From: Brachyhypopomus gauderio | Lineage: Eukaryota; Chordata; Actinopteri; Gymnotiformes; Hypopomidae | Length of the DNA: 64,000 nucleotides | Assembly: GCF_052324685.1 (NCBI RefSeq) | Contig: NC_135212.1 | Location: 23,908,816 to 23,972,815 of the forward strand | Reading direction: 5' to 3' | In this document: in pieces, positions 11,786-40,648 of the stretch | How positions within the stretch are numbered: the stretch's first letter is position 1 | Layout of the letters: every line of letters starts with the position of its first letter | Notes under the pieces: generated by a model | Databases searched by the model: none | What the model was told of the DNA's origin: nothing | The model's input: the letters and a program-made list of their open reading frames with translations, nothing else | Position numbers and translations under genes: made by a program

Positions 11786-14700
11786 CCACGTCTGTACCTG
11801 AGTCTGTCCTTAACAGAGTAGCGGAGTGATTTAGCATGGCTTTGGTCCCAGTGCTAAAGCAATTCCAGATCTGACCTTTTGCCACCATTTAGACACACTG
11901 ACGCAGTCAAATATGCTGCCTTCTTCGCCGTGTTCTTTCATAGATTTCTCATTTAACTGGCTCCAGGTCTGGAGAAGGCACTTAATTTTGCCTAAGTGCA
12001 GACAAAAGTCTCCAGACAAAAAAATACAACTTCAGTTATTTCATCTGTGGTTGTCAGCAGAATTGATACAGCCATAAAAGTATTAAGGGAACAGGAGAGA
12101 CAGAAGGAAGAGTGATTAAAACAGAACGCAGGAGAAGTATAGTTGCCATTCTGTCTATTCTAGAAAAGAGACCATCCTTTCTAGGAACTGCATTGAGTTC
12201 TTCAGTGACAGTCTCACTCCAAATGTGGGTTGACCAAATCTGACTGACAGCACCTTGTAGACAAAAGCAGTACTACTAATCATGTCAGTTCGTGAGATAT
12301 ATTTGACACAAAACTGGCGTTGCCGTGACTTGTACGTGTGTTAATAGAAGCTGGTAATGAATGCCAGTAATGCCTGTAAAAATCTACACTACTGCATCAA
12401 ATTAGCTCCTAAGAAATTAACAACTTTTAAAAATGGCACATAAATTTCATAGAAATATTCATAAAGCCAGCAGTCTTAGAGAGCAGCCCTGCAGGATATA
12501 TTACCGATGACCATTTAAGCGACCACTGCTCTGGAAATAAACACGTTGCCAGTCAACGAACAAGCAGGCAATAAAGCTTATCTCAGTTCCAGTCACCCTG
12601 CTTTTTATCTACTGAATAATCCATTACTTTGCTTAGGACTGAATGCCATTCTGGCCTGGCACAGTTCAAAGCAGAGGAGCCTGTTCCACGTGTCACAGAT
12701 TAAACCCCACACAGCTGCTAAATGATTCCACGTGTGCCTAAGGTCTCTCAGCTCCACAGTGTGTAGGTGAGGTCAAAGTGTGTGGATGCTGTAAACACAA
12801 ATGTAGTTATGAGTGATTACAAAACAAGCCCGGGCAGTGCAACACATTTAGGCATGCACAAACAAGCAGGAAACGACTCCGAAAAAGCCAAAGACCATGA
12901 TCGAACCTTCATGGTAAAACCAAATCCAACTACCATCTCACTGCACTTTGGACCTCTCCGCAGACAAAACCAGATTTGTGATTCTTCCACTGTTGAGATT
13001 TCCATTAAGTGGACAGGTACATTATAGTGGACAGGTAGGTGAATAGCAATAGTTACTGCGGCTTTTCGACCATACAGTAGGTGTTCAGCTTTCCATGCGT
13101 ATGCAAGTGCCTTGTACTGTGGACTACAGACTGTCCACCCCTGTATACATGAGAATGAGAATGCCAATCAGTACTGGCAGCAGAAATGAGGTCAGGGCAT
13201 CAGGGTGAATCACCCGATTGGCCAAAGGAGGCAAACAGGACATTGAAACGCTGTGGTGTTTTATTCCACTGAGATTAAAATGCCCTTTCTAGCAAATGTC
13301 ACCCTGATATTGGTCTTCATCTCCATAATCTGTTTATCTATGTTATTTGCTATCTGTATTATAGTGTAAAGGCCAGTGATAATGCTAAAGTCGATGATTT
13401 TCAGAATCACTACCACTCATGACCATGAATAATGAGAACTATTTCAAATAAGATCAGAAGATTTGTTAGTTTGTACACATGCAAACCTATAACAGTAAGA
13501 CAGCTTTCATTCCTTGGACACCTTTATTGTCTGCTTTTAGGTTAACTGTGTCAATTTCAAAACAAACATAAGATCCCTTTATTGAAATTCAGTAATACTG
13601 GTCATGTCATTATTTCTAAAAGCATTTAGATGAAGGCATGCAATCTTAATTTTACCCATACACAACTGAAAAGTGATAGTGGCAAGTAAATTCTCTACCT
13701 CCAGGCTTGATTAGTACATAGATAAATTAGTTGGCTTACTTTTGTTTTCATCACATAAATTCTGAATTAATGCCTTGACAGTTTCATTATACTTATTGCC
13801 AACTTGACACACACTGTAAGAGAAGATTCCATAGTGAGGCGTGCACTGGGTAGAGATATTTTACTGTTCACAGCTCAAAAAAATTGTCAAGAATGTTCTC
13901 TGCAGTGGGGTGACGACGTGACAAACAGACACATTAGTTGAATACTTTTACACATTGCTATTTATTAGCAGAGCATTTGTTATTACAGAACTAGAATTAT
14001 CCCCGCAGTATAATGGAAATACCTCCAATTTACTAAGGAGTATAGCAGAACTACATTTCAGTACATAGAGAGCAAAATGTACAGTGTTTCATTCGCCCCA
14101 AAGTTCTAGACATGCGTGCTCAGGGAGCCCAAGGACCATGTAAGACCAGATGTTATAGGACATCACTTATTAAAGTATGCATAATTACATTTGCTCATTT
14201 ACAGCTTTTTGTTTTCCCATTGGCCCATAAATTATTCTTTATGGATACCACCAAATTTGCAGAATACATATTTATCACTGCTTGGAGATTTGACATGTGA
14301 AAGATGTAAAAACAAAACAAGTTTTTAAAATGTTACACCCAAGATCCTAAAGAAAAAGGAATTGATAATGTTTCAGTCTTTTCAAAGAGCACAACTTTCT
14401 TATTAAGAAAAACACATCTTCCATTAAAGGAAAAAGAAAGTTCCATTTAGAAATACCAGTTTTGTTTTGTTTTTTTACACAACTGGTACTGGAGAGTGAC
14501 ATTCACAGTTATGTTAGCAAAAGTTTGCAATAAAAATATTAATTATAATCCTAATAATATGCCAATAATGCTTAACAACAAATGTTACAATATATAAACA
14601 ACCAAAAAACAGAACCCACAAGTTCATCACAGTTTAGTAGAAAAATGAAAAATTAAACCGAGATGATTTGTCACCTCATGTTATTACACTATTATACAGT

Positions 14701-15660
14701 TAGAAAAGTAACCATGTTTCTTTTCAACATCTGACCATGTTTAAATGCATTAACTATTTTTTTCTAAAGGCAAATGTTAATTAATTAAATTTGATAGAGA
14801 TAATTATTTTCAACTGTACTTCTGTGCAGAGCCAGTAAGCTAATACAACTAGCCTCTACGACTCAGTTTTCCTCTTGTACTAGCACATGAAGCTCTCTTC
14901 CTCAGGTGTACAGGGGGGGCAGGTCTCTGCGTTTCATGCACTACCGTTTATCAACCTACTTACAACAACAATCATAGTTGTTCAAGAAAAAAAAAAATGG
15001 TAAACCAATACAATAAAAGGATGTAAGACTTGATAAAAAATAAAAATAAAAATCAAATGAGTTAAAGTTTACCCCACCACTGGAAATAATTAAATCTACT
15101 GAGCAAAAAAAGGTTGGTCTCTTGTACGGCTCTCTCGACGGCCATGTTTTGAACCTCGCTGTTTCACTTTTCCTAGCACAGGCTGTATAAGATAATGTAG
15201 CAGAGTTACTGTCCAGAGCAATTAAAGACAGCACGCGTGGCTTTTCAGAACCGGCTGCTTTCACGCTGACCCTGGCCAAGCCTTGCCTAACTGTTAGTGC
15301 AGCTCAGGATGTGTTTTTCTAACTGCTCGTCTGACTGCGGCTCAACTGTATTTTGTTTTGTTTTTTTTTTTTACTCTACGTGATCTTGCTGTTTTATTGA
15401 CGTTAGTGTATTTTTTTCCCCAAAAAAGCATTTAGAACCAGGCATGCATATTGAAAATGTGGAGCTTGGGGAGGTTAGCACTGAGAAGCAACACGTGGCG
15501 TGTTGGCGATGGAGAGTAAAGGTGAGTGGTGTTGTTTTTGGTTCATGCAGCACCGTCGAAACATTTGCTGTGGCAAGGCGTCCCGCTTCTAGTGCACTTG
15601 AGAACTAGGTCATAAGACTCCACCTCCATCATCTTAGACTCTGCCCTAATACTTCAGTGT
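11785..15660. other. Intergenic region and probable long chka 3' UTR
   Basis: No coding exon was found. chka reads leftward into this region after its stop at 15661. Minus-strand AATAAA motifs (TTTATT on the + strand) occur at 15393-15398, 13578-13583 and 13523-13528. The first would give a short 3' UTR and the last two a UTR of about 2.1 kb. Which is used cannot be told from sequence alone. Confidence 0.4.
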
Positions 15661-27544
<11,884 letters not shown>

Positions 27545-28106
27545 TTAGGTGAGATCTTTCAAACCAATCGTAACAATGAAATCCTTGAAGCGAGCCCGTC
27601 GAGCGTGTTCTTGTGTAAGCTGTGCATGGCGCTTTTTGTGCGCAATGTGTTAAAGGAAAGAGGTGTGGCCACCGTCGTCATGTCACGCCCACTGTGATTT
27701 CTGATTGGATGATTCAGACACAGCCCCTTGACCCTGACGGGCCTCTTGTCTGCAGACTGAGTCAGTCTATAATGTTAACCCTAAGACACAGCATTCTTTT
27801 CATTTTTTTGGTGTTGTCTTATAAAGACTTGGACAGAAGAATAATGACAGCCATAAACCCAACCCAAACCCAACAATACAAGCACGCACAACCCATTTTT
27901 TTTTTTGGGGGGGGGGGGAAATAAACACTGGTTAAAATTGTAGACTTTTAGGATATATGTGCAAAAGGGTCAGAGACATGAGATTCGGGAGGTGCAGGGT
28001 CTAGTGAAATAGCTAGTTCCGCCACGTGAGAACGTTCATTCTGATGTCCCCAGCATCCCACAATATTATGAAGGTAATTGTAATTATGCTGCAGAACGTG
28101 TGAACC

Positions 28107-28385
28107 CATGGACGTAGTTTTGATTTCATAAGTGGGGGGGACACAACCTGGGGTGGCGTGGCGAACTGTTGAGCGGGGTGGGGGGGGGTGCTGCATGATC
28201 CTAGTGCTAGATTTGTCGCTATTTGGATATTGGTTTTTTAACCGTTAAAAAGTGGGGGGGACATGACTTCGTCGCTACTTAAATATTTGGTTTTAACTGT
28301 AAAAACTGGGGGGGACCAAAACCGGCTTTTGAAAAAGTGGGGGGGACATGTCCCCCCCGTCCCCCCCCCCAAAACTACGTCCGTG
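28107..28385. mobile_element. hAT-like MITE, 279 bp, 8-bp TSD
   Basis: Terminal inverted repeats CATGGACGTAGTTTTG and CAAAACTACGTCCGTG bound the element. It is flanked by a perfect 8-bp duplication TGTGAACC at 28099-28106 and 28386-28393. Inside are four copies of a G7 motif, (AGTG/ACTG)GGGGGGAC, the last running into C7 runs so that the right end can fold. It has no coding capacity. The target-site size suggests a hAT transposase in trans. It lies about 0.7 kb upstream of the chka start codon. Confidence 0.88.
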
Positions 28386-28393
28386 TGTGAACC

Positions 28394-31026
28394 TGTAGAA
28401 CAAGATCTGAGAACATGTTAAATAAAACCTGCACTCGTATTTTGTGTATAGCCTATATACATATATATGTATTTTTTCTTCTTCTCTCCCCCTAACACCC
28501 CTGAATCTTGGATTTACCATCCAACTTGATTTACTGTTTTAAAAGAAGGTCACGTGAAGTGTTTTTCTGTTTTCAAAATAAACCTAGCATGCTTAATGTG
28601 GACCTGACAAGCAAAATAGGCTATCAGAGAACAGTTCCAATGACAACACCTGTAATATCTTACTATACTTGTTTTAATAGGTCACACACTAGATAAACGT
28701 TTTAGGGATGCAGTGCACTAATCAAGGTTTGCTTGTATTCTGTACTTTACTGTAATTTAGTGCTGTCATTTACAATCAATACAAAGTAACATCACTTTTT
28801 CCTTAATTTTTCCACTCGGCAATATATAGGATGTTATTGAGCTAAAATGGTATTGTTATTGTGTACATGTTATTGTGACTTTTGCATTTATCAAAATGTG
28901 TAGCACCTTTTTAGATAGCACCTTGTTCTCCTTTGTCATTTGACAGATTATAAAATTATAGCATGCAGACAACCTTTTGATTTTTCCTGAATAGTTAACC
29001 CAAAACTCAAGTCTGAGACAAACTACTCAGTGCATTCGTAGCAAGACTTAGACACCTCTTGACAGGTATCACCTATGTGGCATACAGAAGAATGCACAAG
29101 CTACCCAACGCAACCTTCGCTGTTCCGTTCCACTGGGCAACTGCTGCAACTATAACGCTCTCACCACACAAGGGTCACGTGATGCTAGGTGACTGCCGTG
29201 GTTAGGGTCACGTGATGCTAGGTGACTGCCGTGGTTAGGGTCATGGTCTATAATAACTATCCAAAGAGTGTGAGCAGTGATGACATGTGGCCTACATTCT
29301 ACATTTGGGTCACAACCTGAAACATGAGTTAAAAAATCTTTCCAGATACATTTTGAACATTAAACCATAACAAATACATCCTATATATGCTAAAAGTGAA
29401 GAAAGTTTTTGTAACCATATTTTGAGGGAATATCCTTCACATCCACAAAGGGTAATTTAAGTTACTTAAATCAGAATTACAAAGCCATGACCTAAACAAG
29501 ACCTTGACAATCAAGCATGCAACTTTAAAATCATGAATGATTATGCAGACAAACCACATGAGTTACTATTGGTACGACATCTTAAAATGCTTATAAATTC
29601 TAAACATCCTCCATCATTCAGATTTACAAGTCACTTCTAAAATGTTAAGAATGGTTGTCACTTCACCATTGTGCCTCCCCTAGTTACACACATCTCAACC
29701 AACGAGGACACGTGTAGACACAGCAATATATCTTGAAAATGACTTTTATATTGTTTTCAAGTACTCAAAACACTTAAATAAAAACAAGTCCCAGAATATA
29801 CAGAGTGAAGACCCCCCCCACCCCAACCCAATGCATGTATACATCCCACACTGTTACTTCCATGATGTTCTACACAGGAAGGCTGAGAAGAACAACCACC
29901 TTGGGGAATATTTGTGATCATTATGACAATCAGCATCTGGCAACCAGTCTGAACTCATACAGCATTAGTTGGACCAGATAAAAGAAAAAAATTTTTTTTC
30001 CCTTTTTTTGTGTTTGTTTTTTTAAGAGAAAATGTCAGCTGCCTACTCATATGGTGAGTTATGGAATTTAAGACTAACAGCTACTTTTCAATAATCACCT
30101 CACTGGCAAAGCACAAAATGCACAAAGCCACAAGGTCAAATAGTTGTATACTGTCATTAACTGCATAACAAATTATGGATGGATGAAAATTTGATTTTTT
30201 TTATCAGATATTGTGCCTAAACACTTCTTCCTATGGGATTTCAGAGGTCACATAACATCTCTGCTGTTCACACACTATTTCAGTCTTCAGCTTTTAATGG
30301 AACAGCACCAGGCCACAACAATGAGCACCATGACCTTGGATGGCCAAAACATGATACATGACACATAATTCAAACAGAACATTTCAAGTGGAGAGAATTT
30401 TATCATTTTAAGGTTGTCACCCCTCTGTACAGTTTTTTTCCCCAATATTCCCTTTAGACATGATGAGTGGGACACATCCTTGTCCACACTGTGATTTAAA
30501 AATAAACAAAAAAAAAAAGCATCTGAGATGGACTCATACATTGTGTTTCTGAAAGCGGACAAACATATCGCAGCCTTCTCTGGCAGGCTGAGACACCAAA
30601 GGAATACTTCTACCAAAAAGGCCAACATGGCCAGTGATGAATGAAGACTTGCGGGACAAGTAAGCACGAGGCAAACAGGGCAATGCTTACTGCTGGCGTC
30701 CAGTGCCCCGACAGCTTTGATTTGACATTAGTGTTTCTGATGGAGTCATTTCTTTAATGGAACAAAACAGCAAAGCAGGACAAAAAAGAAAAAAAAAACC
30801 TGCAACAAACATCTGCACATTAATCAGACTTGGATAGAATATTCAGACATACCTGTACACTTTCTACAATATTTATAATCATAAGGAATAAAGAAGTGCC
30901 ATCATTAAAATGTAGAGAAAGATATCTTGTGTCGATTTAATTGTAAATTACCATCTGTACTCCCCATTTAAATGACATAATTCAAATGGACACATGATTG
31001 GTAGGAACAAGGGTCATTTACATAGC
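28394..31026. other. Region between chka and kmt5b, including probable kmt5b 3' UTR
   Basis: No coding exon was found. The part next to 31026 must include the kmt5b 3' UTR, as that gene is read leftward. No unambiguous minus-strand AATAAA was located, so the transcript end is unknown. The E-box tandem duplication at 29172-29237 is listed separately. Confidence 0.4.
29172..29237. repeat. 33-bp unit tandemly duplicated, with E-boxes
   Basis: Two identical, abutting copies (29172-29204, 29205-29237) each contain GGTCACGTGATGC, matching the CACGTG core bound by USF/MITF/TFE-type bHLH factors. A further partial copy (GGGTCATGG) begins at 29238. Confidence 0.9.
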
Positions 31027-35214
<4,188 letters not shown>

Positions 35215-35223
35215 CTACTTCAT
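35215..35223 (-). promoter_or_regulatory. Two-codon uORF abutting the kmt5b start codon
   Basis: In the minus sense the bases read ATG AAG TAG and are followed immediately and in frame by the ATG used as start at 35214. The mammalian protein begins MKWLGESKN, as recalled; here the third codon is TAG and the fourth ATG. The arrangement could reduce or reroute initiation. Confidence 0.7.
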
Positions 35224-36659
35224 ACCAGCTGGCTCTCTGGTAAAGGTGCATTTAGCTTCTATGTGCTTATGAGAAATCATGCAATGTGGAGAGAAGTGGA
35301 ACAACCTGGCTTTATCTCCCACTTGCATGGGCAATATGAATATACACTGCAGCTCCCAGAAATCCTGCTTGCTGATTTAGAAGGTGCTTCCACCTGTTAA
35401 AATAGCAGAAATGATTTAGCACTAATAGCATATACCCACAAAGCAGGGCAAAAAAAAAAATCACAATGTGAGAACTGAGATCATTATTAAGGTGTGCGTC
35501 AATTCACAGTGATCATTTGTGTCCGACTGAATGGAACATAAAAGGAGAGGTGGGAATTCCACCATTTTTGATACCCACATGTTACAAAAAGATTCGAGAG
35601 TCAGATTCATTTTGGACAGTAACCATGTAGAAAACATTTATCGATTGTTTTTTGTTTGTTTCGTCATTTTTAAAGCAGAAAACAAGACGGGGTACAAATT
35701 GTACAACCCTAATGGTTAATATGCTGATTGAGTTGCCAACTATTATTGAGTGCAGACTGCCACCCACTGGTTGCTGTGGGAAATGAAATCAGCTGCCTGA
35801 GACAAATTAATGCTGAAATTTCATAACACTTGGGTGATAGTGATCATTGCGCATTCTCTAATAATATTTGAAAAAAAGACATATGCAGTATCATCAGAAT
35901 TAATACAACATGACCGATTGGAGATATATGTATGTACTAGCTAAGCAGCTGCGGCTAAACATTATGGGACCTAGCCTGTTAGCCAGGTAGCTAACTCTAT
36001 TGTCCATTTAAACATCCACACAGCGTTACGATAGCTGGGGTTAGCTACCAGGGCAGGTGGTCCACACAGACGAGCGGCAACACACGCAAATGTTCAGTTA
36101 CATTACAGATCCATCATGTCATTGATCTACCACACAAATGAAACAGCTGTATTTGGCCAAGTTACCTAAAATCCCGTTTGCTACGGAGCTAGCTGGCTAA
36201 CTCTACAACTTGAGCCGAAGCGGCGGTCCTAGAGCGGCCCACTAGCTGGGGCGCTCACCATCATGGAGACCTAGCCGTTAGCCGGCACCTCCACATCAGC
36301 AGAGGCTTTGGTGCCCAGCAGCAGCCGAGAACTTGGCTGACTACCGAGCTTAGCTAGCATCTTGCTAGCTAAAGAACACAAATAGTGTCACAACAGACGT
36401 TATAATTAGCCAGACACATAAACAAGTGCTAAAGCGACCTGTTGGGCTGTGTTATGAGTATATAAGACACACGCCCCACGTTAAGTTAACCGACTATAGT
36501 CGTCGGGCCCGTAAAGGCTTCAACTGGTGAGCTAACTCAACAGCTACACACAGAGACGCCAGCTAGCCCATAGCTCACAGGCTAACCACCCTGCTGGCCG
36601 ACAAACGTACCCGGAAAGTGTCAAATAGGGAACGATCTCGCAAACGAGAGCGAGTTGGT

Positions 36660-36880
36660 GCCTCAATACTCACTTTGTCCTTTTTTCCTATGTCAGGACC
36701 TATCCGTCACAGGCGCCCGATGTGACCGAAATGTCTGTCTAAATATGCCATATAGCAAACAAAAATTGCCAGATAATTTACATTAAAATTCAAGATGGCG
36801 CCAGGGTCTGGCTGTAGTAGAGAGATAGGACACGGAACCTCCTTCCACAGAACTAGACCCCAACATATCCTCGCTATTGT
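36660..36880 (-). promoter_or_regulatory. Probable kmt5b promoter and noncoding first exon
   Basis: In the minus sense a splice donor AAA|GTGAGT lies near 36673, and a CpG-containing stretch upstream carries GGCGCCATCTTG (36791-36802), a YY1-type element often found at vertebrate start sites. The fit to the first coding exon at 35214 is inferred, not shown. Confidence 0.45.
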
Positions 36881-39000
36881 CGGTGCTTTCTAGTCTGATA
36901 GGCGCGCTGCGTGAAATTCAAGAAACTGCCCAATTAATGTCGCCACTGATGCACATAGTAGTTGTTGCTAAAAGACTCTTAATGTCCTAAGAAACTCGGA
37001 TGTATACAAAGGGAGCGTTGTTATTTCCCTTTAAATGTCCACTTGCAAGCCTGTGATTGCGCAGCTCACCGGCGTGCATAGCAACAACATCCTTTCACCA
37101 GTACAAGATAAGTTCCCTTATGGTTTTACTGGTTTAGTTTTAAAAAGTTGACAGTGTCTTAAGTAGCTATCGGACACCAAATTTGGTTAGCCTACAAAGG
37201 TCTTGGATTAAACATGACATGAAGTCATCCAATAAGAAGTGATATTGTGCCTGTACTGCCTTGTAAATATGTTAGATAATATATTTATATTGTGCCTTAT
37301 TATATAAACGCATCCATGATTATATTCAGTATACTCCAAATATTTTTATTGGTTTTCCAGTGCTGAAGATAAATTTGCAGGTACTGAAGATACATTTGCA
37401 GAGAAATAAAAAATCTGAAAAGCATATTCAAGATGCACTTTAGAGTGAATAACTGTAAGTCTACTATAATATCTGAACACTTCAACATTTATACTATTTA
37501 TTCCCAGAATTTTTTAATGTTTTGACATTTGACTAGCTATTCCAACACAAACATTAGCTTATACTTAATGAGAAACGACGGATAATCTTCTAGCAGTATG
37601 TAGTAATTACAATAAAATACTATAGTCCAAGAAATGTACAGTTCTTGTATAAATATATTTGTATAATTTCTAAAAGCACAAGTTAATTTAAGATCATTCA
37701 CAACCATATGAATGCTATGTTTAGCTGTGTTTTCTCTCTTCCTCATCTGGATCTAATCAATTAATTTTCAAGTCTGTGAGGAGGACTTGAAAATTAGTTG
37801 ATTATGAAGCAGGAGTATTAAATAAGGAGGGTTAAATTCTACATCGATTCCATATCTTGATTTGCCCACCAATGAATCTAGTAAAGGCACCTTGTGTCAA
37901 TAAGCACACAAATATGAAAATGTCCTATTCAGGCTTCCACAAATTGCTGTCATCGCAAGATTCATAGAGGCTCCTGTATTTCTACAGCACAACATTCATT
38001 GAATCTGCATGCTAGAATAAGAATATTACGTAGATTATATAGATTGCCTATAGTGAGTGGTTGGTATGTTGTGCTAATAGCCTTAGGTTACTCCGCCGTA
38101 TTATGTATTTCTTTGAGGCTCAAGACAGATGTGAATCAAATCGATAGTGTCTACCAAGCACATTTTGAAACACCTTAATAGAGCATGGTTTCCTAGCGAT
38201 GAAAATTGTTGGTAAATGTTTGTAATATATATATTTTTGTATCTGTGGTAGGCTATTGTGTTTTATTTTACAAATATAAAGAAATTGCCTACTTGATTGT
38301 ACTAATCGTTTTCTTGCACTGTGTGCAATATAAGTTATACTTTCACTAAACAAACACTAAACAAAAACAAAAATTATCTTTTAATTCTAATCCCAATCTT
38401 CAACTGTTAAATTTAAGAGTATTATGGAAATCCGTTGTCCTTTATGGCGGCGGTACACAAATAAAAGCACGACATTAAGGGTTGCGATAACGATACAATA
38501 AGGAACGAATGTGGAGACATGCCTTGGAAATTGCTCTGTAATGTAAAATACACGCTTTAAACTCAGAAATGAATTCACTTTTTGTTCGGTTGGCAGAGCC
38601 TGTTGTTGAAATCCCTAGCAACTCAGTGCTTTATTCGTGGATAAAGAACAACAATAAGTTAACAAAAATGTCTGGAAAAAATACAAGGAAACCAATGATC
38701 CTACATTTACATCTACTAAACTGTTGTTTTTGGCTATTGCCAAAGTATGATCGTTATTATTAAGGTTCCTGTTATCGCTTCAGGTCAAGACAGCGCACGT
38801 TGATGACGTCACCTGGCTACAAAGAACAACAAGCGCTCGGGGAGTCGGGACCGTCTCGAAGAGTTCAGCATAACTACCATAAACGGATGTAACAGTTAGT
38901 TTTTGGTCCGTAAACCAAGACAGCAACCTCAACACAACAACATAGAGTGCATTTCGTGGTTTGTCCTCGCTAAAGAGACTGTCCATCATTGAACTGTCTC
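36881..39000. other. Intergenic spacer between divergent kmt5b and F-box gene
   Basis: AT-rich sequence with only short frames. No conserved exon, RNA gene or clear repeat family was recognised. Confidence 0.5.
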
Positions 39001-39523
39001 GGTTGTTTGGCTAATAATTAGCTAGTTAAGTTAGCGAGCTGGACGCTGCTTGATGTTTATCCGCGTTGCTAGCTGGCCGGCCGCGCAGAAACAAGTTCCA
39101 CATCTAGTTTTAGTCATGTAGCTAGCTAACGTGTCAACGCCACGAACTGGGACGGTCTAGGTCCACCACGATTTAATGATCTTTTTAAACAGTCGCTAGC
39201 CATCTAGCTAACGTTCCGATAGTAAACCAATATGCTAAGGTAAGAGCGTTTGTCCACATAGTTTTGCATGCTATCTTTCTAAGGAACATAGTTACCTGTC
39301 ACATATCCAAGTATTTAACTCATTTTGAGCAATATCGCTTTTAACGAGTAACATAAAATGTAGTCTTGTGCATTAGTCTTTTAGGCAGGTTTAGTCTGAA
39401 ATGTAGTTGGCTACTATGTTTTTTTTTTTTTTACTTAGGTGTAACTGGAAGAAGGCGTTTCGGTGAGGAGGTAGAGCAGAGGCATGATCACTGTAGAGCT
39501 CTGGAAGTCTACCGTCACTGATC

Positions 39524-40648
39524 ATGCCTCCAAGGAAGAGACCACTCGTTCCTGTTAGCGCACGAAGGAGGCTAAAAGCCGATGAAGATTACTTCCCTTT
39601 CAATTTACTGCCAGTGGAATGTCAGCTTCACGTGCTTTCGTTCCTCAGTGAAGTGGACAAGTGTAACTCTGCCCTTGTGTGTTCTAGCTGGAGCTACCTG
39701 GTTCGTTCTGGTAAGCTTTGGAGAGTTGCAGACTACTCCCGTCGCGGGGTTTTCCATCTTGGACAAGAAGGATTGCTTGTGTCCAACAGGGAATTTGAGC
39801 GCTGGAAGGCCTGGGTTCATCATTACACCCACCATCTCATATCTCGTGGGGCCAGTCTGGTGACCCTCAAAGCAAGCTTTGATTTGGGGGACCAGTGCAA
39901 TAAATGGGGAGAACTCCTGTCTCACCTGCTGGAAAATGTCCACTGCAGGGATCTCAGTCATTTGGACTTGAACTGGACATTCACACTTCTGGAACCCTTG
40001 GACCTCCGGGTCCACTCCAGTTCTAGTTCTCACCAGGACAATATCACCAAAATGGACCAAGTCAGTAACTTCCAGATCCTTTTAGCAAAACTGGCCCAGA
40101 ACTGTCCTCGAATCACCAAGATGCGCCTGCACTTTGACTGGTCAGACACATCAGTTGCTTTAATTACTCAGTTCCAACATCTCCGCATCTTAGAACTTAA
40201 ATACTTCTGGGTATTTAAAGGTGTAAGCCCGAGCACCTTGCAGACATTGACTAAATCACTGCCTAACCTTAAGTCTCTTACTCTACATGTTCTTGTGCCA
40301 CTTCGGAATCTGGGCATTTCGTACACTCTTGAATCCCTTTCCTTAGAATTCCTTGATGTTTCCCCTAGCCGAGGTCTGGTCTTCTCTTGCCTCAAACTGC
40401 CAGCTCTGAGAGAGCTGCGGGCCAAAAAGATTGTGCGGGGAATAACTCTGGACCGCCGGACCAGGCTCCGAATCCAGAGTAGGTGGCCATGCCTGTATCA
40501 GGTCTTGAGGGAAGGGACACCCAAGCTGCAGGCTCTTAACAATGAACGACTCCTACCCAACTGGAAAGAACAGAGCTATGGAGAACTTACATCCATTCTT
40601 CAGCAGTCCTGCTACTGCATTCAACATCTAGACAGTTGGCTTTGGTGA
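39524..40648 (+). CDS. F-box protein with leucine-rich C-terminal part, family unassigned
   Basis: A single open frame of 374 aa with no intron in the coding region. An F-box lies at about residues 23-70 (LLPVECQLHVLSFLSEVDKC, then ALVCSSW and GKLWR), the motif that docks SKP1 in SCF ubiquitin ligases. From about residue 115 the protein has irregular leucine-rich segments (LSHLDLNWTF, LRILELKYFW, LKSLTLHVL, LESLSLEFL, LRELRAKKI), compatible with substrate-binding LRRs. A 5' untranslated exon appears to end at 39239 (AAG|GTAAGA) and to splice to 39439 (TTACTTAG|GTG). The basic N-terminus MPPRKRPL and the end DSWLW are distinctive. I do not recognise the named orthologue. SCF substrate adaptor is inferred from architecture. 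AATAAA near 42405 suggests a 3' UTR of about 1.8 kb. Confidence 0.85.
   Translation: MPPRKRPLVPVSARRRLKADEDYFPFNLLPVECQLHVLSFLSEVDKCNSALVCSSWSYLVRSGKLWRVADYSRRGVFHLGQEGLLVSNREFERWKAWVHHYTHHLISRGASLVTLKASFDLGDQCNKWGELLSHLLENVHCRDLSHLDLNWTFTLLEPLDLRVHSSSSSHQDNITKMDQVSNFQILLAKLAQNCPRITKMRLHFDWSDTSVALITQFQHLRILELKYFWVFKGVSPSTLQTLTKSLPNLKSLTLHVLVPLRNLGISYTLESLSLEFLDVSPSRGLVFSCLKLPALRELRAKKIVRGITLDRRTRLRIQSRWPCLYQVLREGTPKLQALNNERLLPNWKEQSYGELTSILQQSCYCIQHLDSWLW

Noticed and set aside
11622-11888. Minus-strand frame with a long TH repeat
   Set aside because: The repeat is translation of the TG microsatellite.
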